From assembly GCA_009691025.1 (NCBI GenBank), contig SHWB01000001.1, positions 62,001-126,000 on the forward strand: a stretch of 64,000 bases of DNA, read 5' to 3'. Position numbers and translations under genes: made by a program. Under the pieces are notes generated by a model. That model was given only the letters and a program-made list of their open reading frames with translations. It was not told the DNA's origin and did no database searches. The stretch's first letter is position 1. Every line of letters starts with the position of its first letter. The DNA comes from Alphaproteobacteria bacterium (GTDB lineage Bacteria; Pseudomonadota; Alphaproteobacteria; UBA6615). Below, in pieces: positions 1 through 7,129 of the stretch.

Positions 1-804
1 CCAGGCATTGGCGTCATGGGTGCAGGACAGCACCGTGCCGTCCTCGCCATAGGTGTCGAGGGCGTATTTGACGATGTCGTGGCCGGCGACGCCGATGGCG
101 TGGATGAACAATTGCCCGGTGAAGTCCGCGAGGCCGAAGCGGCGGCGCACGGCGCGGCTGTCGATCGCCACGCCGGCCGGGGAATCGGGTAGCGCCTCTT
201 CCCATTCGGCCAGCCGCATGCCGTCCGCGCCGAGCAATTGCAGCCACAGGCGCACGCCGCGTGCCTTGTAGCCGTGCCAGTAATTGGCGGTGACCACGCG
301 CGTGTGATGCGCCGTGGGGCCGGAGCCCGTGTCGCGGAAGAAGGCGAAGTTGGTGGCGAAGTTGAGATTGTGCAGGTAGGTGCCCGGCACGGTCAGCTTC
401 GCGTCGGGCAGCCGCATGGCGTCGAGCGTCACCACTTCGCAGCCCGCCGGCACGATGTGGCGGACATGCGCGACGATGGTGCCGGCGTCGAAGGCGACGA
501 CGAGCAAGGCCGTCACCTTCGCCCGCGCCAGCACCGTCACCGGCTCGGCATTGCGGCCGAGCAGTTTCTCGCCGATGCGCGCGACGTCCTGCACGAAGAC
601 ATGGGCGAGTTCGAGGCCGGCGAGGGGGTGCAGTGCCGCGAATGGCACGGCGAAGCCCAGCGGGTCGTAGACGCCGACCGGTCCGGCGGCGGCGAGGCGC
701 GCGATCATCGCCCCGGCCTGCGCGGCGACCGCGGGATGGCCGGCCGCCTTGAAGAAGGAATAGCCGCCGCTGCGGTTGGAGAAGGTTTCGATGTCGAGGG
801 CCAT
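1..804 (-). CDS. Conserved protein of unknown function, 3' end beyond the window
   Basis: An open frame starts at an ATG complementary to 802-804 and runs without a stop to the window edge, giving 268 residues of an unfinished protein. I do not recognise a domain. The sequence is soluble-looking, with no signal peptide or membrane span. Tryptophan- and tyrosine-rich stretches such as NYWHGYK and a final FIHAIGVAGHDIVKYALDTY suggest a folded enzyme or binding domain. It begins only 11 bases after the stop of the 2-oxoglutarate oxygenase gene, so the two are almost certainly co-transcribed. A partner or substrate protein for that oxygenase is an inference from position only. The reading frame is well supported by codon use; the function is not. 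Confidence 0.7.
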   Translation of the reverse strand, partial: MALDIETFSNRSGGYSFFKAAGHPAVAAQAGAMIARLAAAGPVGVYDPLGFAVPFAALHPLAGLELAHVFVQDVARIGEKLLGRNAEPVTVLARAKVTALLVVAFDAGTIVAHVRHIVPAGCEVVTLDAMRLPDAKLTVPGTYLHNLNFATNFAFFRDTGSGPTAHHTRVVTANYWHGYKARGVRLWLQLLGADGMRLAEWEEALPDSPAGVAIDSRAVRRRFGLADFTGQLFIHAIGVAGHDIVKYALDTYGEDGTVLSCTHDANAW

Positions 805-815
805 CGCTGCCGCCG

Positions 816-1436
816 TCAGGACGCGCGCAGGAGCTTGGCGAAGGCCGACAGCGAGTGCCGAGCCTGCTCGCGCCACAGATAGGCGCGCCCCGTCACCCAG
901 TTGAGCTGCAGGGACCGCCGCTCACCTTCGAAGGATTCGTGGCCGTGCCAGGCGTTCTCTGTGCAGCGGAAGGCCAGCAGCGTGCCGGCTGCCGGCGGCA
1001 CTTCGAGGATGTAGTCGTCGAGGCCGCGGTCGTTGTTGAGCAGGCGCAGCCTGCCGCCCGCGGCGTCCCACTCGCTGTTTAGGTAGAACAGCGCCGTCAC
1101 CAGCTTGCCGGCGGAATCGGTGTGGATGCGGCCGTCGGTGGCGCGGCAATGTCCGCGCACCGTTAGCATGGTCGGCCGGCCACCGAGGTCGACGCCCAGC
1201 TTGTCGCCCACCAGGCGCGCGAGGTCCTCGCCATCCAGCGCGGCGACGAGACCGGCGAATCCCGCCCCGTAGCCGAGCGCCCACGACGGAAAGCTGCCGG
1301 GCCCGTCAATGGCCGGGAAGTCGCGGTGGATGGCGGCCAGGGCGTCGGCGCGGATGGCCCCGGGCACGACGAAGTGCGGGAAGGGTGCGGCAAGAGCCGG
1401 TGCCGAGGCGATGGCGGCGAGGTCGAGCACGGACAT
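816..1436 (-). CDS. 2-oxoglutarate/Fe(II)-dependent oxygenase
   Basis: The 206-residue protein has the layout of the prolyl-hydroxylase-like 2OG-Fe(II) oxygenases. An HxD iron pair lies at His105 and Asp107 (RIHTDS). A distal histidine follows at 164 or 166 (NAWHGHES), and a 2-oxoglutarate-binding arginine at 173/174 (EGERRSLQ). The length is typical of single-domain bacterial members, which hydroxylate protein or small-molecule substrates using oxygen and 2-oxoglutarate. The unidentified gene ending beyond the window follows after 11 bases and is probably in the same operon. The substrate cannot be predicted. Family assignment is firm because all metal and cosubstrate residues are present in the right order. 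Confidence 0.85.
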   Translation of the reverse strand: MSVLDLAAIASAPALAAPFPHFVVPGAIRADALAAIHRDFPAIDGPGSFPSWALGYGAGFAGLVAALDGEDLARLVGDKLGVDLGGRPTMLTVRGHCRATDGRIHTDSAGKLVTALFYLNSEWDAAGGRLRLLNNDRGLDDYILEVPPAAGTLLAFRCTENAWHGHESFEGERRSLQLNWVTGRAYLWREQARHSLSAFAKLLRAS

Positions 1437-1484
1437 GTCGCGCCCTGTTTACGGCCGGCAGGGGGTGATTGCAATTGCGCCACC

Positions 1485-2480
1485 TCAAGGCGCTGGCGGC
1501 GCAAGCCCCAGTCGCTCGGCCACCGCGCGGGCGACGCGCGCCGTGTCGTCGGGCGGTGTGTAGGCCCAGTCTTCCAGCCGCCCGGCGAAGGGCCGCGTCA
1601 CCCCGGCATCGCGCATCGCCCTGTGGAAGCGGCGGAAGCGGGTCGTGCCGCCGGGCAGGTCGATGACGTGGACGGGCCGGCCGGTCCCTGCCGCCTCGCT
1701 AACCATGTTCACCGAATCGGCCGTCACCAGCACGGCATCGGCCAACGCGAGGAAGCCCAGATAGGGGTTATCGCCGCTGCAGTCCCAGACCGTGGCCGGG
1801 CTTCCGGCCAGCGCCGCCGCGACGGCCTGCGTGGCGGCCGGCGGCGTGCGGCGCGACGGCGTGACCATCAGGCCGGCACCCTGCGCGGTGAGCGCCGCCA
1901 GCGCGGCGGCGATCGCCCTTGCCTCGCGCTCGCCTAGGGCATAGGCGCGGTTGCCGCCGCCCAGCAGCACCGCGACACGTGGCCGTGGCAGGTGTTGGAG
2001 ACGCGGCGCCCACAGCGCGGCCGCCGCCGCCAGCGCCTCCGGCGTAACGCCATGCAGGGCGCCCAGCGTGACGATGACATTCAGCCCGCTCAGCCGGTCA
2101 TGGCGTGGCGCAACGACGAGGTCGAAGCGGCCGGGCGCGACGCGCGGGTTCTGGATCTGCACGACCCGCACCGGCCGGCTGCGGCCGGACCGGCGCTTGA
2201 GCTCCAGCACCGGGGCGACGGTCTGCCGCCCGGTCGAGATGATCAGGTCGGGCCAGGGCTTCGACAGGGCGTCGCCGCCGTCGCGGCCGGTATCCAGGGC
2301 CGCCAGCTGCGACGGCCACAGGCCGGGCGGCAGCCAGCGCCAGGGCGGGCGCACGACGATGCGCTTGACCGTCGGCGCAAGGCCGAGCGCCGCGGCCAGC
2401 GCGCGGCACTGACTTTCCATGCCCGCCTTGCCGTCGGTGACGACCCAACAGGCGGTACGCTGGACAGAGAATTGCGCCAT
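1485..2480 (-). CDS. ELM1/GtrOC1-family protein (putative nucleoside-diphosphosugar hydrolase)
   Basis: The protein (331 residues from the ATG at 2480; an ATG six codons upstream is also possible) opens with VTDGKAGMESQ and contains LLGGGNRAY and TADSVNMVSEAA, hallmarks of the ELM1 (former DUF1022) family. The family is named after a plant mitochondrial fission factor. Bacterial members are annotated as predicted sugar-nucleotide epimerase- or glycosyltransferase-like proteins. The fold is GT-B-like, with the TADSVNMVSE segment probably forming the ligand site. It is widespread in Alphaproteobacteria and often stands alone, as here. Its exact reaction is not established. It ends 49 bases from the start of the convergently organised oxygenase operon. 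Confidence 0.8.
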   Translation of the reverse strand: MAQFSVQRTACWVVTDGKAGMESQCRALAAALGLAPTVKRIVVRPPWRWLPPGLWPSQLAALDTGRDGGDALSKPWPDLIISTGRQTVAPVLELKRRSGRSRPVRVVQIQNPRVAPGRFDLVVAPRHDRLSGLNVIVTLGALHGVTPEALAAAAALWAPRLQHLPRPRVAVLLGGGNRAYALGEREARAIAAALAALTAQGAGLMVTPSRRTPPAATQAVAAALAGSPATVWDCSGDNPYLGFLALADAVLVTADSVNMVSEAAGTGRPVHVIDLPGGTTRFRRFHRAMRDAGVTRPFAGRLEDWAYTPPDDTARVARAVAERLGLAPPAP

Positions 2481-2591
2481 GGCGGGGGCATAGCCCACCC
2501 CCGCGATCTTCTGCCAGTGGCTAGATTGAAACTTTGTTTCGAGTCATTATCTTTCGCAGGGGCCGGGGGGGGGGAAGGTGAGGGGCAGGTG

Positions 2592-3110
2592 GTGACGGCA
2601 GAGAACAACGGCAGGCGCCGGGTGCGCCTCGACGCCATCGACCGCAAGATTCTGCGCAATCTGCGCGACAATGGCCGGATGACCAATGTCGAGGTGGCGC
2701 GCCGCGCCGGCATCTCGGCGCCGCCCTGCCTGCGGCGGGTGCGGGCGCTGGAGGAGGCCGGCTATATCCGCGGCTTCCACGCCGAGCTGGACGCCGAGCT
2801 GCTGGGCTACGAGGTGATGTTCCACGCCTTGGTCGGCCTCGACGCCCAGTCGGACGCCGTGCTCGGCGAGTTCGAGCGCACCGTGGGCGCCTGGCCGGAG
2901 GTGCGGCGCTGCGACATGATCCGCGGTGGTGGCGACTTCATGCTGCGCATCGTTGCCCGCAACACGGCGCACGAGAACGAGCTGACGACCCGCCTCACGC
3001 GCGTGCCGCACGTCAACACGGTCAGCACATTTCAGGTCATCCGCACCGGCAAGTTCGAGGCCGGCGTGCCGGTCGACGAGCCGGCTCAGCGCGAGGACCG
3101 CCAGGGCTGA
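2592..3110 (+). CDS. Lrp/AsnC-family transcriptional regulator
   Basis: The 172-residue protein has an N-terminal helix-turn-helix (LDAIDRKILRNL, then EVARRAGISAPPCLRRV) and a C-terminal RAM domain that binds an effector and drives oligomerisation (the MIRGGGDFMLRIVARN region). The frame stays open far upstream, but GTG at 2592 is preferred because GAGGGGCAG lies just before it and translation from there starts directly before the DNA-binding domain. Such proteins sense amino acids and regulate amino-acid metabolism. No target operon is obvious: the neighbours are an ELM1 gene read in the opposite direction and a small exported protein. It could regulate itself from the 90-base gap shared with the ELM1 gene. 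Confidence 0.88.
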   Translation: MTAENNGRRRVRLDAIDRKILRNLRDNGRMTNVEVARRAGISAPPCLRRVRALEEAGYIRGFHAELDAELLGYEVMFHALVGLDAQSDAVLGEFERTVGAWPEVRRCDMIRGGGDFMLRIVARNTAHENELTTRLTRVPHVNTVSTFQVIRTGKFEAGVPVDEPAQREDRQG

Positions 3111-3188
3111 CATTGTCCTGCCGCCGCCCGGCCGCCAGCGTTTGCCCGGTCGGTCCCCGGGGCGAACGCACGGCTTGGGGAGCGGAAC

Positions 3189-3506
3189 ATGTGGAGGCTG
3201 GCGTTTGCCGTGGCGGTCGCGGCCCTGATCCTGCCGGTGGTGAATAGCGGGGCCCAGACGCGTCGCTTCGGCTACATCATCGCCGAGGAGGTCGCCGCCA
3301 TGCGCGACCGACCCGCCTGCCTGCGCGTCACCGGCGAGGACGGCAGGGACTACGTCGTGCCGCTATTCGAAATGGACGGCAAAAGCATCGACGAGGTGCG
3401 CGCGATCATCGACGATTACGAGGACCGCTACGGCGCGCCCTTCGTCATGTTCCTCGGCGACGCCCTCGCGGCCCATGCCGCGGGCGATACCTCGCGGGAA
3501 TGCTGA
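3189..3506 (+). CDS. Small exported protein of unknown function
   Basis: A 105-residue protein with a clear N-terminal signal sequence: hydrophobic residues 4-18, then an alanine-rich cleavage region near residue 22 (NSGAQT). The mature part is acidic and ordinary (RFGYIIAEEVAAM, EVRAIIDDYEDRYGAPFV) with two cysteines, at the middle and the extreme C-terminus, that could form a disulphide in the periplasm. No family is recognised. GGGGAGCGG precedes the ATG. It is followed by a repeat-rich gap and has no obvious operon partner. Confidence 0.7.
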   Translation: MWRLAFAVAVAALILPVVNSGAQTRRFGYIIAEEVAAMRDRPACLRVTGEDGRDYVVPLFEMDGKSIDEVRAIIDDYEDRYGAPFVMFLGDALAAHAAGDTSREC

Positions 3507-3522
3507 GGCGGGCTGGGGCGGT

Positions 3523-3636
3523 CTCGTCCTTCGCCCTTCGAGACGCCGCCTGCGGCGGCTCCTCAGGGTGAGGAGGCTCAGGACGAGGAGCCCCCTTGAG
3601 GAGAATCCTCATGGTGAGCCTGTCGAACCATGAGGC
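3523..3636. repeat. REP-like palindromic repeat, two adjacent units
   Basis: The gap after the small exported gene contains a unit of the form CCTCGTCCTTCG ... GAGACGCCGCCTGCGGCGGC ... CTCAGGGTGAGG (3523-3572), with an internal GC-rich hairpin. A second short palindrome in which CATGGT and ACCATG flank GAGCCTGTCGA lies at about 3609-3634. Related units sit at 4836-4883, 4930-4973 and 37275-37343. Elements with these core words are known as dispersed intergenic repeats in many Alphaproteobacteria. They are probably non-autonomous REP-type sequences or transcription-terminating hairpins. Confidence 0.7.
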
Positions 3637-3638
3637 CG

Positions 3639-3961
3639 TCAGGGCCGGCCGGCCGCCATGCCGTAGTCGCGCAGCACGGCCGCGACGGTGATGCGGTAAT
3701 CGGCGAAGACGTTGTCGCGCCCGCGCGCCTGCGCGATGCGGTGACCGGCATGGGCATACGAGCATTCGACCGCCGCCTAATCGCGCCACAGCGACAGCGA
3801 CAGAAACTTGCCCGGGTTAGTGACGCTGGCGAAGCGTTCTACGGAGATGAAGCCGTCGATCTTCGCCACCTCGCCGGCCAGCGCCTTGCGGCATCGAAGT
3901 AATCGTCGGCCCGGCCCGGCTTCGGCACCACCTGGAAGATGACGGCGATCATCGCTGGCAT
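3639..3961 (-). pseudogene. Antibiotic-biosynthesis-monooxygenase-like (ABM) protein, broken
   Basis: Read leftward from an ATG at 3961 (or 3952) the sequence encodes MIAVIFQVVPKPGRADDYFD. The frame then shifts by one base near the alanine codons. The shifted frame continues as GEVAKIDGFISVERF and ends in DNVFADYRITVAAVLRDYG. An in-frame TAG at 3777-3779 interrupts it after LSLWRD. The conserved words are those of short ABM/DUF4188-like ferredoxin-fold monooxygenases, normally about 105 residues. With one frameshift and one nonsense codon it cannot make the full protein as written. Whether this is decay or sequence error cannot be told from one strand. Confidence 0.75.
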
Positions 3962-4054
3962 CCCTTCGCTGCCGGCATAGCGTTCACCCCGGGCGCGGCA
4001 CGTCAAGCCGCTATGCTATAGTGGCATCTAACGTCACCGGGAAGGAACCGACGG

Positions 4055-4813
4055 ATGGACCTGAATATCGCCGACCGCATCTGCCTCGTCACCGGCGCCT
4101 CGATTGGTATCGGGCGCGGCATCGTCGAGGTGCTGGCGCGCGAGGGCGCGCAGACCATCGCCGTTGCCCGCCGCAAGACCCTTCTGGACGAAGTTGCCGA
4201 CGCCGTCGCGGCGGCCGGCGGCAAGCAGCCGCATGTCATCGTCGGCGATCTCACGACGCGCGACGGGCCGGCGAAGATCGCCGAGGCGGCGCTGGCGAAA
4301 TTCGGCCGCGTCGACGTGCTGGTCAACAATGCCGGCCAGTCGATCGCCGCGAAATACGACACCGACGACGCGGTGTGGGAGAACGGCATGACTCTGAACT
4401 TCCACGCCGCCCGTCGCCTGACCGTGCCACTGATCAAGGGCATGGCGGCGCGCAAATGGGGCCGCATCGTCAGCATCACCGGCGGCATGGAGCTGACGAG
4501 CCTCAACGCGGCCTCGACCGGAAAGGCCGCCACGCATGTGTGGTCCAAGGGCCTGTCGCGAGACTTCGGGCCGCACGGCATAACGGTCAACTGCATCGCG
4601 CCGGGACGCATCAACAGCGAGCAGATCCTCGGCCGCCTGCACGCCGATCCGGCCGAGCGCGAGGCGTTCATCAAACGCGAAGTGCCGCTGGGCTATTTCG
4701 GCGAACCGGAGGATCTGGCGGTGCTCGTCGCCTTCCTCGCCTCGCCCGTTGCGCGCTACATCACCGGCGAGGTCTTCCGCGTCGATGGCGGGTTGTACCG
4801 GTTCGCGCACTGA
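4055..4813 (+). CDS. Short-chain dehydrogenase/reductase lacking the usual catalytic tyrosine
   Basis: The 252-residue protein has the classical SDR cofactor motif TGASIGIG (residues 13-20) and NNAG (91-94), and ends in the conserved YITGEVFRVDGG. The active-site lysine is present (Lys157 in AASTGKAA), but the residue four positions earlier, normally tyrosine, is Ala153; the usual serine region reads SITGG (140-144). This places it in the divergent SDR set annotated as FabG-like proteins that have lost the Tyr. It may use another residue or act as a binding protein. It is monocistronic, flanked by repeats and a convergent dehydrogenase gene. The SDR fold is certain; the chemistry is not. Confidence 0.85.
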   Translation: MDLNIADRICLVTGASIGIGRGIVEVLAREGAQTIAVARRKTLLDEVADAVAAAGGKQPHVIVGDLTTRDGPAKIAEAALAKFGRVDVLVNNAGQSIAAKYDTDDAVWENGMTLNFHAARRLTVPLIKGMAARKWGRIVSITGGMELTSLNAASTGKAATHVWSKGLSRDFGPHGITVNCIAPGRINSEQILGRLHADPAEREAFIKREVPLGYFGEPEDLAVLVAFLASPVARYITGEVFRVDGGLYRFAH

Positions 4814-4835
4814 CGGCGGCCCGTATTCTCTCAAG

Positions 4836-4973
4836 GGCCTCATCCTGAGGAGCCCGCGCAGCGGGCGTCTCGAAGGACGAGGCCCGTGGAGGAAGACAAG
4901 GCGCGGTCCATAACGCCGGGGCCGGCGCCCCTCGCCATTCGAGACGCCACCCTTCGGGTGGCTCCTCAGGGTG
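4836..4973. repeat. REP-like palindromic repeats, two units in opposite orientation
   Basis: Two units fill the gap between the SDR and the beta-hydroxyacid dehydrogenase genes. Unit 4836-4883 reads GGCCTCATCCTGAGG, a GC hairpin (GCCCGC/GCGGGC), then TCTCGAAGGACGAGGCC, so the whole unit is an imperfect palindrome. Unit 4930-4973 is the inverse form: ATTCGAGACGCCAC, then GTGGCTCCTCAGGGTGA. They match the repeat at 3523-3572. Because they sit between convergent genes they may act as bidirectional terminators. Confidence 0.75.
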
Positions 4974-5007
4974 AAAAGAGCGGGGAGGTATCGCGTGTAC
5001 CCGGCGC

Positions 5008-5877
5008 CTAATTCTTCTCTGCCGTCAGGAACTCGTAGACGACCGAGACGTCGTCCTCCAGCCGGCCGGTGGCGGCCGTCTGCTGGTAGAGCTTGTTGGC
5101 GGCGCGCAGGAAGGGCGCGGAGAGGCCCAGAGAATCGGCCTGGCGCTCGATGATATCGAGGTCCTTGTAGAGCAGCTTCGACGGGCCGGCGGTGGGCTGC
5201 CATTTGCGCTCGGCGATCGTCGGCGCGCGCAGGTTGAAGATGATCGAGCCGCCGGCACTCGGCCCGACCGTGTCGATCATCTGCTGCGAGGTGAGGCCCA
5301 TGGCGTGGCCGAAGGCCATCGCCTCGGCCACCGCGACTGTATTGGCGGCGACGAGGAAGTTGATGGTCAGCTTCAGCTTGATGCCGGTGCCGTAGGCGCC
5401 GACATACATCGTCTTCGGCGCCACCAGTTCCAGCAGCGGCCGCACGCGCTCGGCTGCGGCCTCGTCGCCGCTGGTCATGATGATGCCGCGCCCGACGGCT
5501 AGGATCGGTCGCGTGCCGCTGATCGGCGCGTCGAGGATGATGGCCGGCGTCCTGTCGATCGCCGCCCTCTCCTCTTCCTTCATCGCCACCGAGGTCGTGT
5601 TCATCTCGATGATGACGAGGTCCTTGTGGGCGCCGGCCGCCACGCCGTCCGGCCCGTACATCGAGGCTCGGATGGCATCGTCGCCCGGCAGCGCGGAGAT
5701 GAGCAGGTCAGACGCCGCCGCCAGTTCGCGCGGCGTCGCCACCAGCGCGCCGCCCTGCGCCGCCAGCTTCTCGGTCGAGGGTCGGCGCACGGCGAGCACG
5801 CGATGGCCGACGGCAAGGTACTTCTCGGCTGCGAAACCGCCGATCAGGCCAAGCCCGAGAATGCCGATCGTAGCCAT
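5008..5877 (-). CDS. NAD(P)-dependent beta-hydroxyacid dehydrogenase (3-hydroxyisobutyrate dehydrogenase family)
   Basis: The 289-residue protein begins with the Rossmann motif GILGLGLIGG (residues 5-14). It carries the substrate-binding segment of the family (LDAPISGTRP) and the catalytic-lysine segment GTGIKLKLTINFL, with lysine and asparagine in the expected spacing. Members oxidise 3-hydroxyisobutyrate, tartronate semialdehyde or similar short hydroxyacids. It is the last gene of the leftward operon starting at 9254, 41 bases behind the ThDP-binding subunit gene. It may therefore reduce the aldehyde made by that decarboxylase; this coupling is inferred from position. The gene ends with TAG, showing that TAG is a normal terminator in this genome. 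Confidence 0.87.
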   Translation of the reverse strand: MATIGILGLGLIGGFAAEKYLAVGHRVLAVRRPSTEKLAAQGGALVATPRELAAASDLLISALPGDDAIRASMYGPDGVAAGAHKDLVIIEMNTTSVAMKEEERAAIDRTPAIILDAPISGTRPILAVGRGIIMTSGDEAAAERVRPLLELVAPKTMYVGAYGTGIKLKLTINFLVAANTVAVAEAMAFGHAMGLTSQQMIDTVGPSAGGSIIFNLRAPTIAERKWQPTAGPSKLLYKDLDIIERQADSLGLSAPFLRAANKLYQQTAATGRLEDDVSVVYEFLTAEKN

Positions 5878-5918
5878 GGTCCGATGTCCTCGTGTCTTCA
5901 GGGGGCCGTGCCTTGTCT

Positions 5919-6503
5919 TCAGGGGGCCGTGCCCAGCAGGGCTTCGCGGAAGCGGGTCCGCAGATACGCTCCGTCGCGCGCCGGCAGCACCTTAGGAGGT
6001 TCCACCGCCGTGACCTTGACGGTGGCGAAGCGCGGTCCGTCGCCGGAATGCAGGAGACGGGCAAAGCGCATCACCGCGTCCATGTCAGCGACCGGCTCGA
6101 CCGCGAGGCCGCAGGCGGCGGCGACGCCGGACAGATCCACGCCATGCGCCGTCGCGGTCTTCTGCATGCCGGTCTCGGCGTAGCACTCGTTGTCGATCAC
6201 GGCGATCGACAGGTTCGCCGGCCGCATGACGCCGATGGTGGCGAGCGAGCCGAGGCCCATAAGCATTTCGCCGTCGCCGGTGACGCACAGTACCGGGCGC
6301 GCGGGCTGCGCCATGGCGATGCCCAGCGCCATCGCGACGGCGCCTCCCATGGCGCCCCACAGGTAGAAGTTCAGCGGATGGTCGCCGGCGGCAGCGAGGT
6401 CGTAGGTGGTCGAGCCGAGGCCGGAGACGACCAGCAGGTCGCGCCGGTCGGAGACGAGAGCGGCGACGACAGCGCGGCGCTCGAGAAGATTGGCGGCGGT
6501 CAA
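5919..6503 (-). CDS. ThDP-binding C-terminal subunit of a two-subunit 2-oxoacid decarboxylase
   Basis: This 194-residue protein carries the ThDP/Mg2+ motif GDGE...DNE (GDGEMLMGLG to AVIDNECYAETG, roughly residues 95-130). It corresponds to the PP domain of ThDP enzymes. Together with the preceding gene, which carries the PYR domain, it matches the split architecture of sulfopyruvate and phosphonopyruvate decarboxylases (ComE-like subunit). These enzymes decarboxylate a 2-oxoacid to an aldehyde. The two genes are 4 bases apart, so a heteromer is expected. The real substrate is unknown. The next gene, a hydroxyacid dehydrogenase, could act on the aldehyde product. Confidence 0.85.
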   Translation of the reverse strand: MTAANLLERRAVVAALVSDRRDLLVVSGLGSTTYDLAAAGDHPLNFYLWGAMGGAVAMALGIAMAQPARPVLCVTGDGEMLMGLGSLATIGVMRPANLSIAVIDNECYAETGMQKTATAHGVDLSGVAAACGLAVEPVADMDAVMRFARLLHSGDGPRFATVKVTAVEPPKVLPARDGAYLRTRFREALLGTAP

Positions 6504-6507
6504 GGGC

Positions 6508-7038
6508 TCACTCCTCCACGAAGGACTTGCGGCCGATCAGCCGCTGGCCGAGCAGCACGGCGGTACCCATGGACGAGTCGAAGGCCAGCCGCAGCGCCGC
6601 ATCGACCGTCGGAGCGACATCCTCCGGCGCGTCGGCGCGGAACACGCGCACGCCGGACAGTTCGAGCACGCCCTGCGTGGCACCGCCCATATGGGTCTGC
6701 CATGGGTTGAACTCGCCCCACTCGCCGCGCATCGTCACCAGCGTCAGCAGCGGGAAGCGGCAGGTGGCGATCAGCGACAGCATGTTGATGCAGTTGCCGA
6801 CGCCGCTCGACTGCATGAGCAGCGCGGCCCGCTGGCCGCCGAGCCAGGCGCCGGCGGCCACCGCCACGCCCTCCTCCTCGGTGGACAGCACGATGGTGCG
6901 CATGCGGTTGTCGGCCTCGCAGCGCTCGATCAGCCGCTTGTGGCCGGCATCGGGAACATAGGCGACATGGCGGATGTCGCCGCGCTGCAGAACCTCGAAG
7001 ATGCCGTCGTGCCAGTCGGCTTGCGTCGCGGACGTCAT
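6508..7038 (-). CDS. ThDP-binding N-terminal (PYR) subunit of a two-subunit 2-oxoacid decarboxylase
   Basis: The 176-residue protein has the PYR-domain core of ThDP enzymes. Its STEEEGVAVAAGAWLGG segment (about residues 52-68) holds the glutamate that activates the cofactor, followed by LLMQSSGVGNCINML. Length and motifs match the alpha subunit of sulfopyruvate decarboxylase (ComD-like). The partner PP-domain gene follows after 4 bases. The upstream neighbours are an adenylate-forming ligase and a citryl-CoA-lyase-like gene, so the decarboxylase probably handles an intermediate of an acyl-CoA route rather than coenzyme M synthesis. Confidence 0.85.
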   Translation of the reverse strand: MTSATQADWHDGIFEVLQRGDIRHVAYVPDAGHKRLIERCEADNRMRTIVLSTEEEGVAVAAGAWLGGQRAALLMQSSGVGNCINMLSLIATCRFPLLTLVTMRGEWGEFNPWQTHMGGATQGVLELSGVRVFRADAPEDVAPTVDAALRLAFDSSMGTAVLLGQRLIGRKSFVEE

Positions 7039-7129
7039 GCTGTCCTTCCCTCGTGCGGCCTCGCGGGGGCCGGGCGGGCGCGACTGTGCTCAGGCGTCTC
7101 CGGTGCCGTCAAGGTCGAGCGGCGGCCCG

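Noticed and set aside
238-882. A plus-strand frame of 214 codons at the left edge
   Set aside because: It is antisense to the partial leftward gene, rich in Arg/Ala/His with no domain; the leftward frame has sensible composition and is coupled to the oxygenase gene.
4034-5203. A 389-codon open frame on the minus strand over the SDR gene, and similar long frames opposite carB, dnaG and ettA
   Set aside because: They are opposite-strand shadows produced by GC-rich codon use; the real genes in the other frame have recognised domains and the shadows have none.
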